NCBI RefSeq assembly: GCF_000429485.1
Contig: NZ_AUBY01000017.1
Coordinates: 62,001-126,000, forward strand
Origin: Aliagarivorans marinus DSM 23064
GTDB taxonomy: Bacteria; Pseudomonadota; Gammaproteobacteria; Enterobacterales; Celerinatantimonadaceae
Direction: 5' to 3'
DNA: 64,000 bases
Shown here: positions 35,444 to 45,006 of the stretch, one piece after another
Layout of the letters: each line of letters opens with the position of its first letter
Position numbering within the stretch: position 1 is the first letter of the stretch
Position numbers and translations under genes: made by a program
Notes under the pieces: model-generated
The model's input: the letters and a program-made list of their open reading frames with translations, nothing else
The model's database searches: none
Told to the model about the DNA's origin: nothing

Positions 35444-35899
35444 ATGATCCTCCATTCTTCCACTGTCACCGTCCGAACTGGAACCATTGAAGAGATTATT
35501 GAGCTCGACCAAGCGATACCAGAGTTTGAACGGAAAACCTCCAAAGAAAAGCTCCTATCACGATTGCAAGGCGTTACAAGCCTTATCTTAGTTTCCTGCT
35601 GTGACGGCAAGCCGGTGGCCTACAAAGCGGGCTATCACATCGATGACCGTGAGTTCTACAGTTGGCTAGGCGGTGTTGTACCGGCTTTTCGTAAACGCGG
35701 TATCGCAACCATACTGCGAGAGCGGCAAGAGGCGTGGGCGCTGGAGCAGGGCTATCAGTGGGTCAGCGTGAAATCGATGAACAAGTATCCGCCGATGCTG
35801 CAGCTGTTACTTGCCAGTGGCTATCAGATCTGTGGCTACGAGGATAACGGCAGCACTGATAACAGTAAGATCCGATTTATCAAACAGCTACGCCGCTAG
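35444..35899 (+). CDS. GNAT family N-acetyltransferase
   Basis: 151-residue acetyl-CoA-dependent acetyltransferase. The acetyl-CoA-binding motif A is GGVVPAFRKRGIATIL (~86-101), followed by the beta5 bulge region SVKSMNKYPPMLQLLLASGY (~118-137), in which N-x-x-x-x-x-L-L-x-x-G-Y is typical of GNAT motif B. Start at ATG 35444 has GGGAG eight bases upstream; upstream in-frame sequence is not protein-like. Substrate unknown. Confidence 0.85.
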   Translation: MILHSSTVTVRTGTIEEIIELDQAIPEFERKTSKEKLLSRLQGVTSLILVSCCDGKPVAYKAGYHIDDREFYSWLGGVVPAFRKRGIATILRERQEAWALEQGYQWVSVKSMNKYPPMLQLLLASGYQICGYEDNGSTDNSKIRFIKQLRR

Positions 35900-36003
35900 T
35901 CCCTGCGAGTTGTTCATTTTTGATACATCGCATAATCGGCCCTCTATGGTGATGATAATCTGACCTGATAAAACGATAAACAGCGTTGTAAAGGGAAATG
36001 ATG

Positions 36004-37482
36004 ATGCGAAAACTAGCCTCGATACTCGCGGGCCTGTGGCTGTGCTGCTCCAGCAGTATGGCTGCGCCAGTAACCCCTCTTGTTGACCCCGTCCTTCCAA
36101 GTGCGCAGCAGTGGCTGCAGCATATCGAACAGGACATTGCGCGCTTTTATCTGCAGCCCGGTCCTTTGGGCGATCCTGTAGGTAGCTTTCCCACCTACCT
36201 GTGTAACGATAGTCAAACGGCCGACCTCTCCGACCTTTGTCCGGAGCTGCAAGCGAGCTGGTTGCAGGACAGTTTGGGGCGTCAGTACACCAGAATGTTG
36301 TCGCGGCAGATCTATACCTATGGCGTAATCTTTCATATGACTGGTAACCCAAAGGCCTTGGCTGCCGCCAAAGCAGGCGTCGATTACCTGCGGGACAATA
36401 TGTTGAGCGAAGAGGGCGGAGCCTACAGCTATTTAGATAGCGATGGTCAGCCGGGTTTGAGTCTGGCACAAGGCACTACCCAAGACTTGTCCTATGCCCA
36501 ACTCGGGTTGGCCTTTTACTACTACCTGACGCGTGATGACGCGGTGTTGGCCGATATCCTTAAGCTTAAGGACTATATCTTTAGCCACTATCGCAGTGAG
36601 CAACATAATCAGTTGCTATGGGTGTTGGAGGATAGCGCCGATAACACTACCGGTCAGCTAGAGCTGGTGGCGCAACTCGATCAAATCAACGCCTACATGC
36701 TGCTGATGTTGCCGCTGCTGCCTGAGCCTTATGCGGCGCAGTGGCGCGAGGATTTAGCCTGGCTCAGCGAGGTGTTACTTAGCCAGTATCACAACGAGCA
36801 AGAGCTGCGTTTCTATGGTTATCTGCATCACCCCAGCGGCAAAACGACCACCGGGCGCCATGGCGATTGGGGGCACACCATCAAGGCGTATTGGATGCTG
36901 TATCTGGCGGCGGCAGAGCTGGGGCTTGACGACCAGCGCGATATCGCCGAGCAGGGTATGTATGCGGTGTTAGAGCGCGCCTACGCGCAGTTTAAGTTGA
37001 TGGATATCTTGCCGGACGACCATGGTATGGACCCCAACACCGAGGTGGGTTTTTGGAACGCCACCGAGCACAGCGAGGGCGCATCGTGGTGGCAGTATGC
37101 CGAGCTCGACCAAGCCGCGCAAACTCTGGCGTTTAGCGACCCCAGCATGAATGATTACCTGCGCTACACCTATGGCACCTGGCTAAGCGCGATGGTCGAC
37201 CACGAACATGGCGGCATCCTGCCCTATCCCTACGGGACACAGGCAGCCAAGTTGCACCACTGGAAGAACGGCTATCACGGGGCCGAGCATGCCTTGATCG
37301 CCTACCTTGGTGCGAGCCAGCACCAGCAACAGCCAGCAACCCTCTACTTTGCGATTCAGCCGCAAGCGTTAAGCGATGAACTTACCAAGCTGCTGCGACC
37401 TTATTACTTTAAGGCTGAGCGTGTCGAACTCGACAAACAGCAAGGTAGGCAGCGGGTCCGCTTTAGCGGTATATCTGGCTAG
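36004..37482 (+). CDS. Secreted AGE-superfamily (alpha/alpha)6-barrel protein
   Basis: About 492 residues with a signal peptide (~1-22, ILAGLWLCCSSSMAA). The remainder resembles N-acylglucosamine 2-epimerase/cellobiose 2-epimerase-type barrels: GDWGHTIKAYWML (~289-301), the NATEHSEGASWWQYAEL region (~350) and NGYHGAEHALIAYL (~424) provide the histidine-rich central cavity of that superfamily. Known members are cytoplasmic sugar isomerases; an exported version suggests a periplasmic sugar epimerase or a non-enzymatic relative. Three ATGs occur in tandem (35998, 36001, 36004); the last has the best spacing to AAGGGA. Neighbours give no clear pathway. Confidence 0.6.
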   Translation: MRKLASILAGLWLCCSSSMAAPVTPLVDPVLPSAQQWLQHIEQDIARFYLQPGPLGDPVGSFPTYLCNDSQTADLSDLCPELQASWLQDSLGRQYTRMLSRQIYTYGVIFHMTGNPKALAAAKAGVDYLRDNMLSEEGGAYSYLDSDGQPGLSLAQGTTQDLSYAQLGLAFYYYLTRDDAVLADILKLKDYIFSHYRSEQHNQLLWVLEDSADNTTGQLELVAQLDQINAYMLLMLPLLPEPYAAQWREDLAWLSEVLLSQYHNEQELRFYGYLHHPSGKTTTGRHGDWGHTIKAYWMLYLAAAELGLDDQRDIAEQGMYAVLERAYAQFKLMDILPDDHGMDPNTEVGFWNATEHSEGASWWQYAELDQAAQTLAFSDPSMNDYLRYTYGTWLSAMVDHEHGGILPYPYGTQAAKLHHWKNGYHGAEHALIAYLGASQHQQQPATLYFAIQPQALSDELTKLLRPYYFKAERVELDKQQGRQRVRFSGISG

Positions 37483-37608
37483 AGCGCTCGGCTCAACGCA
37501 AGCTTTTATTGCGTTTTATCAATGGCTTGAAGTGAGCAGCCGATAGTATTGGGGTAACTGGAGTTTGCTTGGTGGCAGCGCTGCCAAGCATGGTTACTGG
37601 ATGACCCT

Positions 37609-38625
37609 ATGCTGATTGTTTTTGCTCTGTGTTCTATCGCGCTTTATCTATGGCTGCTCGATGCCAGCATGCAGCTGTTTTTTGGCCTCGATACCTGGCC
37701 GACGCTGCTGCAGTGGTTTGGCGCATTTGGTCAGGTAGAAACGCCCATGTACATCATCATCAACCTGCTATTTGTACTATCCAGCCTGTTTTTTTGCAGC
37801 GGTGTGCTTAACCTCCTTGAGCGGATCTATTTAAGCCTATTTGGCCGGGCGGTGTGCGTGATGTACCTCGGTAATCGCTATACGCGAGAAGGCACCTATG
37901 TCGACTATAAAACGCCCAGGGCACTGTTTACTGGCCGCTCCGATGCCTACTTGAATTACTCGTTTGAGGCACTTGGCGTTACCAGCGATCGAATCAAAGG
38001 CTTATGGAAGGGGCGGGTAGTCAATCGCAGAGCGCTATCGCTGCCAGGCATACTGCTCTATGCGCTGCTGTGTTGCTACATGGCGGCGCTAGTGGTGACC
38101 GGGCTGATTTGCGCGGTGAGCTGTGTCATCAGTGTCTACCTGCCGGAGCTCCCGGTTGCCGGAATGAACCCAGAAGAGATATTGAACTATTTACTGCGGC
38201 CCCTTGGCATTCATCCGGTTGTGGCAGTGATGGGCTTGATGGTTTATCTGATTGTTCACCTGCTGATTGAAGTGGGATTTCACGCGCTGTGGGCGAAGTT
38301 TCATGGCGCTCCTCGCACACTAATGAAGATAGCGCCTCGTAGCGAGCGGGTGACCGGGCAAGTGGTGAGTTTCGATAAGATCTATCGCAAAAAAGACTCC
38401 TCCTCGAAGAACCAAACCGACACCGGCTACCGCGACATTACCTTCCAGTTCGAACAGCTCTACACCCATCCGGTATACGTGTCATTGCGCTACCATATTG
38501 ATGAGCTATCAGCGGCATACAACGCGCAGGTAGAGCAGCAAGCTCGCGAGAAAAGCCCGATGGAGCTGGTGGTGAAGGATGATGGCTCGCTGCAGTTACC
38601 CCAAGGATATAGTCAGTCGTTTTAG
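37609..38625 (+). CDS. Polytopic membrane protein of unknown function
   Basis: 338 residues not assigned to a family. Hydrophobic segments near ~2-25, 45-68, 145-178 and 203-230 suggest four membrane helices; a ~75-residue cytoplasmic loop lies between helices 2 and 3, and the last ~105 residues are soluble with a beta-rich, charged character (GQVVSFDKIYRKKDSS ... VSLRYHI), reminiscent of the soluble part of DUF3592-type proteins. Ends 73 bases before another unrecognised gene on the same strand. Confidence 0.6.
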   Translation: MLIVFALCSIALYLWLLDASMQLFFGLDTWPTLLQWFGAFGQVETPMYIIINLLFVLSSLFFCSGVLNLLERIYLSLFGRAVCVMYLGNRYTREGTYVDYKTPRALFTGRSDAYLNYSFEALGVTSDRIKGLWKGRVVNRRALSLPGILLYALLCCYMAALVVTGLICAVSCVISVYLPELPVAGMNPEEILNYLLRPLGIHPVVAVMGLMVYLIVHLLIEVGFHALWAKFHGAPRTLMKIAPRSERVTGQVVSFDKIYRKKDSSSKNQTDTGYRDITFQFEQLYTHPVYVSLRYHIDELSAAYNAQVEQQAREKSPMELVVKDDGSLQLPQGYSQSF

Positions 38626-38698
38626 CTATCCGTCACTCTTCTGGCTTCTGGCGATTGAAGCAATAGCTTACTGGTATTAACTAGATATTGATGAGCCA

Positions 38699-39235
38699 AT
38701 GATAGATAAGCTTTCGCAAGACCTTAAATATGTTATTGAGCAACCCAAGATAGGGGTGTTCAGTGATCTTTGGGCGCATACCATATACCTGTTGTGGGAT
38801 GAAGCAGCCCCCCCGACTTGGCTAACAGAGCTGGATGAAGAGGAGATTCCCGGGGAAGTGTTTGATTGCTGGGATGAGCCAGATTCAGCGGTGCGCCAAG
38901 GTAATTGGTTGCTGCTGCATTGGGTTGATATAAACGACTACCCCTTAGCAACGGTCGCCCCGCTGCGCCTTGATGAGCTCACTAAGCGTGGCTTTGCCAG
39001 CAGTGTGAATCAGGGGGAGTGGGATGATCCAACGTGTATATACCACTACTTGTTTGCTGAGAAACACAGCCAAGAGTTACTGCTAAGCAGTGCACTCTAT
39101 TTGGTGACCCTTAAGGGTGAAAGGCCAAGCTGTAGTCAGGATATTGCTGATAGCGATAGCTTTCGAACGGTATCGGTTCCGCGGTATGCGTTTACCAAAG
39201 AGTATCAGCGAGTGGTGATATCAGGCGGAAGATAG
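38699..39235 (+). CDS. Hypothetical protein
   Basis: 178 residues, soluble, acidic and tryptophan-rich (LWAHTIYLLWDE, FDCWDEPDSA, LLLHWVDIN), no signal peptide or membrane segment and no motif I recognise. Its base use is more AT-rich than neighbouring core genes. It may be cotranscribed with the preceding membrane protein. Start at ATG 38699 has only a weak ribosome-binding site, so a few residues of uncertainty remain. Confidence 0.5.
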   Translation: MIDKLSQDLKYVIEQPKIGVFSDLWAHTIYLLWDEAAPPTWLTELDEEEIPGEVFDCWDEPDSAVRQGNWLLLHWVDINDYPLATVAPLRLDELTKRGFASSVNQGEWDDPTCIYHYLFAEKHSQELLLSSALYLVTLKGERPSCSQDIADSDSFRTVSVPRYAFTKEYQRVVISGGR

Positions 39236-39329
39236 CAGCTGTTAGCTATTCATCATGCTTCGCTAGACTGAATAAAACGCACAGTGTAAACCTGACTGCG
39301 CGTGCTGATAGTCAGCCTAAGGAGAGTGT

Positions 39330-40061
39330 ATGAACAAGGTCGTTATCATTACCGGCGCTAGCCGAGGCATAGGCGCTGCGACTGCGTTGCTGTTGGCTCA
39401 GCAAGGGTATCGCGTGTGCGTTAACTACCTTAGCCACTGCGAGCGGGCCGAGGCAGTGGTGCAGCAGATCTTGGCGGCAGGTGGCGAAGGCTTTTGCGTG
39501 CAAGCGGATGTGTCACAAGAGGCCGAGGTAGAGCGCTTGTTCGAGACGGTGACTCAGCGCTACGGCCAAGTGACTCACCTGGTAAATAATGTCGGTGTGC
39601 TGTTTACTCAGGCGGCTACCTCTGAGATTGACTATCAGCGCTTTGAGCGAGTGATGGCGGTGAATGTGGGCAGCTATTTTCTGTGCGCCAAGGCCTTCGT
39701 TCAGAGAGCTAGTGACTATGGGGCAATCGTCAATGTATCTTCAACCGCCGCGAAAACTGGTTCTCCCTTTGAATACATCGACTACGCCGCATCTAAAGGC
39801 GCGGTGGACAGCTTAACCAAAGGGCTGGCCATGGAACTGGCGGCGCGAGGGATACGGGTGAACGGCGTCAGACCAGGTTTTATCTATACCGAGATGCATG
39901 CCGACGGCGGTGAGCCAGACAGGGTCAAGCGCTTGGCCCCGCAGATCCCCATGCAGCGCGGCGGCGCACCAGAGGAGGTCGCTCAATCTATCGCATGGTT
40001 GCTCTCTGATGAGGCCTCCTATGTGACGGGCTCGGTGATTGATGTGGCCGGTGGCCGATAA
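39330..40061 (+). CDS. SDR family oxidoreductase (FabG/glucose-dehydrogenase-like)
   Basis: 243-residue classical SDR: TGASRGIG (~8-15), NNVG (~89), Ser in VNVSSTAA (~136) and YAASK (~151-155), and the C-terminal SYVTGSVIDVAGG family end. Asn/Ser/Tyr/Lys tetrad is complete. Strong AAGGAG before ATG. Substrate unknown; highest resemblance is to FabG-like and sugar dehydrogenase-like members. Confidence 0.88.
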   Translation: MNKVVIITGASRGIGAATALLLAQQGYRVCVNYLSHCERAEAVVQQILAAGGEGFCVQADVSQEAEVERLFETVTQRYGQVTHLVNNVGVLFTQAATSEIDYQRFERVMAVNVGSYFLCAKAFVQRASDYGAIVNVSSTAAKTGSPFEYIDYAASKGAVDSLTKGLAMELAARGIRVNGVRPGFIYTEMHADGGEPDRVKRLAPQIPMQRGGAPEEVAQSIAWLLSDEASYVTGSVIDVAGGR

Positions 40062-40079
40062 TTGGGAGTTGCCAGGCGC

Positions 40080-40108
40080 TTGGTCTCTCCAGTTTCTGGT
40101 TGTATAAT
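40080..40108 (+). promoter_or_regulatory. Sigma-70 promoter of dusA
   Basis: TTGGTC (40080-40085) and a perfect TATAAT (40103-40108) are separated by 17 bases, 72 bases before the dusA ATG. Confidence 0.6.
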
Positions 40109-40180
40109 CGCTGCCCTTTTAGCCAGTTTGAGTGATCCGCAGTGCTCGAACTGGCCTGTTTGTACCCAGATGAGAAAGCC

Positions 40181-41161
40181 ATGAATTACCCCGCGTCCCG
40201 TTTTTCTGTTGCCCCAATGCTTGATTGGACTGATCGCCATTGTCGCTACTTTCATCGCTTGATGAGCCGCAACACTTTGCTGTACACCGAGATGGTGACC
40301 ACTGGCGCGATTATCCATGGCAAGGGCGATTATCTGGGCTATAACGATGCGGAGCATCCGGTTGCGCTGCAGCTGGGGGGCTCGAATCCCGCTGAGCTGG
40401 TGGAATGTGCCAAGCGCGCCGAAGCGCTGGGGTATGACGAGGTGAACCTGAATGTAGGCTGCCCTTCTGATCGGGTACAGAACGGCCGTTTTGGTGCTTG
40501 CCTGATGGGCGAGCCGGACTTGGTGGCTGAATGTATGGCGGCGATGGGCGATGCGGTTAGCATTCCGGTTACCGTGAAAACCCGTATTGGCATCGACGAG
40601 CAAGACTCTTACGAGTTTTTGACCACCTTCATCGATAAAGTGGCTGCTGCAGGCGTGAAAGACTTTACCATTCATGCTCGCAAGGCGTGGCTTTCTGGTT
40701 TGAGCCCGAAAGAGAACCGCGATATTCCGCCGCTGGATTATCCGCGCGCTTACCAGATCAAACGTGACTACCCACAGCTGAATATCTCGGTCAACGGCGG
40801 AATTACCAGCCTGGAGCGGGCGGAAGCGCACCTACAACATCTTGACGGTGCGATGCTTGGCCGCGAGGTGTATCAGAATCCCTACCTGCTGGCCGAGGTC
40901 GACAGTCGGATTTTTGGCGAGCAGGACCCAGGACTCTCCCGCCATCAGGTGGTTGACGCCATGATCCCCTATATCGAAAAGCACTTAGTCAGTGGCGGCC
41001 GCCTGCAGCATGTGACTCGCCATATGCTGGGGTTGTTTCAGGGCTGCCCAGGCGCCCGCGCGTGGCGTCGTCACTTAAGTGAGAATGCCCATAAAGCGGG
41101 GGCCGATATCGACGTGCTAAAGACCGCTGCCAGCCTGGTTCGTGCGCCTGAACAAGAGTGA
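40181..41161 (+). CDS. dusA: tRNA-dihydrouridine synthase A
   Basis: FMN-dependent enzyme reducing uridines at positions 20/20a of the tRNA D-loop. 326 residues from ATG 40181, which gives the standard N-terminus [20 protein letters not shown]; a GTG at 40142 is in frame but lies only 34 bases after the -10 element. The DUS signature [11 protein letters not shown] with catalytic Cys (~100), [19 protein letters not shown] and VNGGI are present. The long form with [14 protein letters not shown] is specific to DusA. Confidence 0.95.
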   Translation: MNYPASRFSVAPMLDWTDRHCRYFHRLMSRNTLLYTEMVTTGAIIHGKGDYLGYNDAEHPVALQLGGSNPAELVECAKRAEALGYDEVNLNVGCPSDRVQNGRFGACLMGEPDLVAECMAAMGDAVSIPVTVKTRIGIDEQDSYEFLTTFIDKVAAAGVKDFTIHARKAWLSGLSPKENRDIPPLDYPRAYQIKRDYPQLNISVNGGITSLERAEAHLQHLDGAMLGREVYQNPYLLAEVDSRIFGEQDPGLSRHQVVDAMIPYIEKHLVSGGRLQHVTRHMLGLFQGCPGARAWRRHLSENAHKAGADIDVLKTAASLVRAPEQE

Positions 41162-41267
41162 CCGCTGTCACAAAAAGCTTACACGCAGATTTTGCCAATG
41201 AGCTGAGTCTTAGACTTTAGTTGTATATACTTTAGTCTGATATTGATGCTTTTTTGTTTGGTGAGTT

Positions 41268-41438
41268 ATGCGTGCGTTATCTTTGCTTCGCCGACTGAAT
41301 GGCTGTTGGACTCAGCGTTTTCTGGTTCGATTTGCTGTTGGCAGTTTGGCAATTTTGGGCTTTAAAATCAGTGCTTTGTACTTCTTTCCTGCGGTACTAC
41401 TGATTGGAACCCATAATCAGGAATTCTTCGGTTGGTAG
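41268..41438 (+). CDS. Candidate 56-residue membrane peptide
   Basis: A small open frame with a GGTGAG ribosome-binding site five bases before ATG and a TATACT -10-like element ~40 bases upstream. The product has a basic N-terminus (RALSLLRRLNGCW) and one long hydrophobic stretch (residues ~18-47), so a single- or double-pass membrane peptide. No known family recognised. It could be a chance frame, but codon use is similar to neighbours and it fills an otherwise empty gap. Confidence 0.4.
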   Translation: MRALSLLRRLNGCWTQRFLVRFAVGSLAILGFKISALYFFPAVLLIGTHNQEFFGW

Positions 41439-41457
41439 TCACCAATTGAGCCATTTC

Positions 41458-41502
41458 GGCTGGTAATCTGCCTCCTTTACCAGCCGGGCAGGGACGCTGC
41501 CC
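41458..41502 (+). other. Two adjacent RNA hairpins
   Basis: A 9-bp stem (GGCTGGTAA 41458-41466 with TTACCAGCC 41477-41485) is followed immediately by a 6-bp GC-rich stem (GGGCAG 41486-41491 with CTGCCC 41497-41502) and then ACCCCTCTTTATT. May terminate the small upstream gene or form part of the leader of the SieB-like gene. Confidence 0.5.
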
Positions 41503-41578
41503 ACCCCTCTTTATTGCCTTTGGCACACCCTTTGCTAACTCTGTACAAGAATTGTCACCGTTTTGACGGAGTTTGCCT

Positions 41579-42241
41579 ATGGAAACGATCAATCGTTTTG
41601 TCCTACGCTGGGGAGCGTTAGATGTAGTCGTGGCGTGGCTGAGTATCGCCAGTGCCATGCTGCTGTTTATCCCCCAAAATGTGCTGCATATCCAAAAGCT
41701 TGAAGGGCAGGGTTACACCTTGGCTGTGATTGGGCTAATCGTGGGTATCGCGTTCTTTGTGAGTCGTGGCTTGATGCTGGCGGCCTCGTTTGCCAAGCGC
41801 AGCTGGTTTAGCCGCAAGCAGATGCAACAGCTTAGCTCGATGATTGCCTGTCTCGATCATACTGAGCGAGCGGTACTGCGTGAGTTTGTGATTGCCCGCA
41901 AGAGCGTACTTAACCTACCGGTGCTTGAGCCATCGGTGGTAAACCTGATTGATAACGGGGTGCTAACGCCAGTTAAGCCTCGGCAGATGATTGAAGGTCG
42001 CACGCGGGTTGATTTGATGATCAGTTTGGAAGCGCGCCCGCTTCTGAGCTATCGCGCACTGGGACTCCCAGTGGGTAAGCTGAGTGAGGAGCACGTGGAG
42101 CAGCTAAAAGCTAAACGTCCACCGTTTCTGCGAGCTGACTACCAAGCCAGTCGCACCCATAATGGCCGTTTGTTTAGGATCCGTGCCGAGCAAACGTCGG
42201 CGAATGGGGAAGAACAGGCCGATGGTGAACATGCGGCTTAG
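41579..42241 (+). CDS. Membrane protein with SieB-like (superinfection exclusion B) domain
   Basis: 220 residues with two N-terminal membrane helices (~15-32 and ~48-75) and a cytoplasmic tail. The segment LDHTERAVLREFVIARKSVL with PVVNLIDNGVL-like continuation (~95-130) resembles the SieB-type domain found in many chromosomal proteins named after a phage superinfection exclusion protein. Chromosomal members have no proven role. Start at ATG 41579 has GGAG at 41568-41571. The acidic, Ala-rich C-terminus is not conserved. Assignment is by recalled motif only. Confidence 0.5.
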   Translation: METINRFVLRWGALDVVVAWLSIASAMLLFIPQNVLHIQKLEGQGYTLAVIGLIVGIAFFVSRGLMLAASFAKRSWFSRKQMQQLSSMIACLDHTERAVLREFVIARKSVLNLPVLEPSVVNLIDNGVLTPVKPRQMIEGRTRVDLMISLEARPLLSYRALGLPVGKLSEEHVEQLKAKRPPFLRADYQASRTHNGRLFRIRAEQTSANGEEQADGEHAA

Positions 42242-42259
42242 CCGCATGCTCCAAGCAAA

Positions 42260-42715
42260 CTACTGGGTGCGCTTTTTCAGGTAGCCTGCGTAGTCGGGTA
42301 CTTCCACTTCAAACTCTTGGTCAAAATAACGGCTGGCAAGCAGAATGTCGGCCGTTGCTTTGTTGGTTGCCACGGGAATGTTCCATACTGCAGCCAAACG
42401 CAATAAGGCCTTCACATCGGGGTCGTGCGGCACCGCATCGAGTGGGTCCCAGAAGAAGATCATCACATCGATCTTGCCTTCGGCAATCATGGCGCCAAGC
42501 TGCTGGTCGCCACCCATTGGGCCGCTAAGCAGGGGCTCAACCGCAAAGCCATGTTGGCTCAGTAGGGTGCCGGTGGTGCCGGTGCCAAAAAGTTGGTGCT
42601 TGTCGAGCTCTGCCTTGTGCAGTTTAGACCATTCAATTAGCGCGGATTTCTTATGATCATGCGCGACCAACGCAATGCGTTTGGACGCAGCCATTTTGCG
42701 GGTTGTCGTTTCCAT
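42260..42715 (-). CDS. mgsA: Methylglyoxal synthase
   Basis: Converts dihydroxyacetone phosphate to methylglyoxal and phosphate, a bypass of lower glycolysis when phosphate is limiting. 151 residues from ATG 42715 (METTTRKM, aligned with the E. coli start); the longer frame to 42745 lacks a ribosome-binding site. Diagnostic segments: ALVAHDHKK (~18), GTGTTG (~44), [20 protein letters not shown] (catalytic Asp ~70) and [20 protein letters not shown]. Single gene on the minus strand, convergent with the SieB-like gene. Confidence 0.95.
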   Translation of the reverse strand: METTTRKMAASKRIALVAHDHKKSALIEWSKLHKAELDKHQLFGTGTTGTLLSQHGFAVEPLLSGPMGGDQQLGAMIAEGKIDVMIFFWDPLDAVPHDPDVKALLRLAAVWNIPVATNKATADILLASRYFDQEFEVEVPDYAGYLKKRTQ

Positions 42716-42917
42716 GTCTTTACTTATTTTATTGAGATGCCTCATGTTACTGAGTTGGGTGAACAGTGGCTAGTTGTCTGGCGGGATTTTCGTTAGATTG
42801 TATGAAAACGTATTCCTGTTTTGATTGAGAGGGGGTTTTTAAGGGCGGTTATACGCTGTTTTACCTCATAATGAAGCAGGATAATGAAGTAGATAAAAAC
42901 ATCACCAAGGAAATAGG

Positions 42918-43511
42918 ATGGTTTATATTTTTGGCTACGGCAGCTTAATCGATGCCGATTGTCGCCAGCGTACCTTTCCCGGAGAGCATGCGTATCCGGC
43001 GCGATTAAAAGGATTTCAGCGTTACTGGTCAGGGCTGAAGAGTGTCGGGGACCGCTCTGCGGTGGTGATCTGCCCGAGTGAAGATAGCAGTGTGAACGGG
43101 GTGCTGATCCCCTTTGATGAACGCTTTATTGACGATTTGGACCAACGCGAGTGCGACTATAACCGTGTGCTGTTATCGCAAGACCAGCTGGAGCTGTTAG
43201 ACCCGCTGCCGCACTCTGCAACCAAGATCTACACCTATGTTGCTAAAGAGCTGTGGCGACCAGCCGATGAGACGCCGATCCTGCAAAGCTATCTGGATGT
43301 GTGTCTGCGCGGCTGCCTGGAGGTGAGTGAGCACTATGCCCGAGAGTTTTTGCATTCGACCGAGTTCTGGGTAAGCCATTGGGAGGATGATCGCAATGCG
43401 CCGCGTTATCCGCGTGCTGAGAATCTTGATGCCCTATGTCTGGAGAAGATCGACTCGATCCTCAACGACATGGCGCACCTGCAAGCCCACTCACCATTGC
43501 CTCAAAGGTAA
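42918..43511 (+). CDS. Gamma-glutamylcyclotransferase-like protein
   Basis: 197-residue protein with the gamma-glutamylcyclotransferase/AIG2 fold: substrate loop FGYGSL (~5-10) and the catalytic glutamate in DLDQRECDYNRV (~75-82). Family members cleave gamma-glutamyl peptides to 5-oxoproline. Exact substrate cannot be judged. A 14-base direct repeat (43501-43514 and 43516-43529) straddles its stop codon, apparently a local duplication. Confidence 0.8.
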   Translation: MVYIFGYGSLIDADCRQRTFPGEHAYPARLKGFQRYWSGLKSVGDRSAVVICPSEDSSVNGVLIPFDERFIDDLDQRECDYNRVLLSQDQLELLDPLPHSATKIYTYVAKELWRPADETPILQSYLDVCLRGCLEVSEHYAREFLHSTEFWVSHWEDDRNAPRYPRAENLDALCLEKIDSILNDMAHLQAHSPLPQR

Positions 43512-43548
43512 TTGTCTCAAAGGTAATTGGGGCTAGGTTGAAGGCAAT

Positions 43549-43577
43549 AAAAAAGGCCGCTGATGCGGCCTTTTTGC
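43549..43577. terminator. Bidirectional terminator between cyclotransferase and pykF
   Basis: AAAAAAGGCCGC, a TGAT loop, and GCGGCCTTTTT form a symmetric hairpin with A- and T-runs on either side, suitable for both convergent genes. Confidence 0.85.
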
Positions 43578-43593
43578 TGTTCGGTAACTGAGA

Positions 43594-45006
43594 TTACAGT
43601 ACGTGAACAGAAGAGGTGTTGGTGGTACCTGAAGGAACCAGGGCACCAGAAACCATCACTACGATGTCACCTTTGTTAGCCAGACCAGACTCTAGAGCCA
43701 GCTCTTTACCCAGTGCGTAGAACGCATCGGTGCTTTCGATATCGGTAACTACGTGAGGTACCACACCTTTGGTCAGGCACAGTTGACGAGCAGTCTTGTC
43801 GTTGGTGGTGATAGCCAGGATGTTCGCCTGTGGGAAGTACTTACGTACAGACTTAGCAGACTTACCACCTTGGGTAGCAACAACAATCAGAGGCGCGCTC
43901 AGCTTCTCAGAAGTTTCTACAGCACCTTTACATACCGCTTCGGTGATGCGCAGTTTGCCGCTGTCGCGTGCTGGATCCAGGTTAGAAGGCATTACAGCGT
44001 CGGTACGGTCACAGATGGTGGCCATGATGCTTACTGCTTCTACTGGGTATTTACCCTTCGCAGACTCACCAGATAGCATTACTGCATCGGTGCCGTCCAG
44101 GATTGCGTTGGCAACGTCACCAGCTTCTGCGCGGGTAGGACGTGGGTTCTTGATCATTGAGTCCAGCATCTGGGTTGCAGTGATAACCAGCTTGCGAGCA
44201 CGGTTACATTTCTCAATCATCATTTTCTGCGCGAAGATTACTTCTTCAACTGGGATTTCTACACCCAGGTCACCACGAGCTACCATGATGCCGTCAGAGG
44301 CTTCAAGGATCTCGTCGAAGTTATCAACACCTTCTTGGTTCTCAATCTTAGAGATGATTTGGATGTTCTCACCGCCGTTCGCTTTTAGCAGCTCGCGGAT
44401 TTCCAGAACGTCTTCTTTCTTACGGATGAAAGAAGCAGCGATGAAGTCAACGCCTTGCTCACAACCGAATACAAGGTCGCCCTTATCTTTTTCTGACAAT
44501 GCTGGCAGCTGAACTTTAACGCCTGGCAGGTTAACACCTTTGTTTTCACCCAGGTCACCGTTGTTCAGTACTTTACACTTCACTTCGCTATCAGAAATGG
44601 CGATAACTTCCATTTCGATCAGGCCGTCGTCAACCAGGATCATGTTACCAACGCTCAGGTCGGTAGCAAAACCAGGGTAGGTTACAGCAACACGGTCTTT
44701 GTCGCCGATAACGGTTTGGTCAGTAGTGAAAGTGAACTCTTGACCAGCAACCAGAGCAACGTCTTCCCCACCTTCCAACTTGATGGTACGGATTTCTGGA
44801 CCTTTGGTGTCTAGTAGAACAGCAGCGCTCTTACCAGTGTTCTTAACCACTTCACGCAGGTTGTTAATGCGCTGACCATGCTCATCGTAGTCGCCGTGTG
44901 AGAAGTTCAGGCGCATTACGTTCATGCCAGACTCAACCAGCTTAGTCAGCATCTCTACTGACTCGGTTTTTGGACCAATGGTACAAACAATCTTAGTTTT
45001 CTTCAT
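43594..45006 (-). CDS. pykF: Pyruvate kinase, type I
   Basis: Last step of glycolysis: phosphoenolpyruvate plus ADP to pyruvate plus ATP. 470 residues from ATG 45006 ([16 protein letters not shown], identical in form to E. coli PykF); the frame remains open upstream to 45111 without a plausible start. Motifs: [22 protein letters not shown], the active-site signature region [26 protein letters not shown] and the C-terminal allosteric domain. GGAG precedes the ATG by ~12 bases. Confidence 0.96.
   Translation of the reverse strand: MKKTKIVCTIGPKTESVEMLTKLVESGMNVMRLNFSHGDYDEHGQRINNLREVVKNTGKSAAVLLDTKGPEIRTIKLEGGEDVALVAGQEFTFTTDQTVIGDKDRVAVTYPGFATDLSVGNMILVDDGLIEMEVIAISDSEVKCKVLNNGDLGENKGVNLPGVKVQLPALSEKDKGDLVFGCEQGVDFIAASFIRKKEDVLEIRELLKANGGENIQIISKIENQEGVDNFDEILEASDGIMVARGDLGVEIPVEEVIFAQKMMIEKCNRARKLVITATQMLDSMIKNPRPTRAEAGDVANAILDGTDAVMLSGESAKGKYPVEAVSIMATICDRTDAVMPSNLDPARDSGKLRITEAVCKGAVETSEKLSAPLIVVATQGGKSAKSVRKYFPQANILAITTNDKTARQLCLTKGVVPHVVTDIESTDAFYALGKELALESGLANKGDIVVMVSGALVPSGTTNTSSVHVL

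Noticed and set aside
43501-43529. 14-base direct repeat as an attachment site or IS footprint
   Set aside because: The copies are one base apart at the end of a gene; simple duplication explains them.
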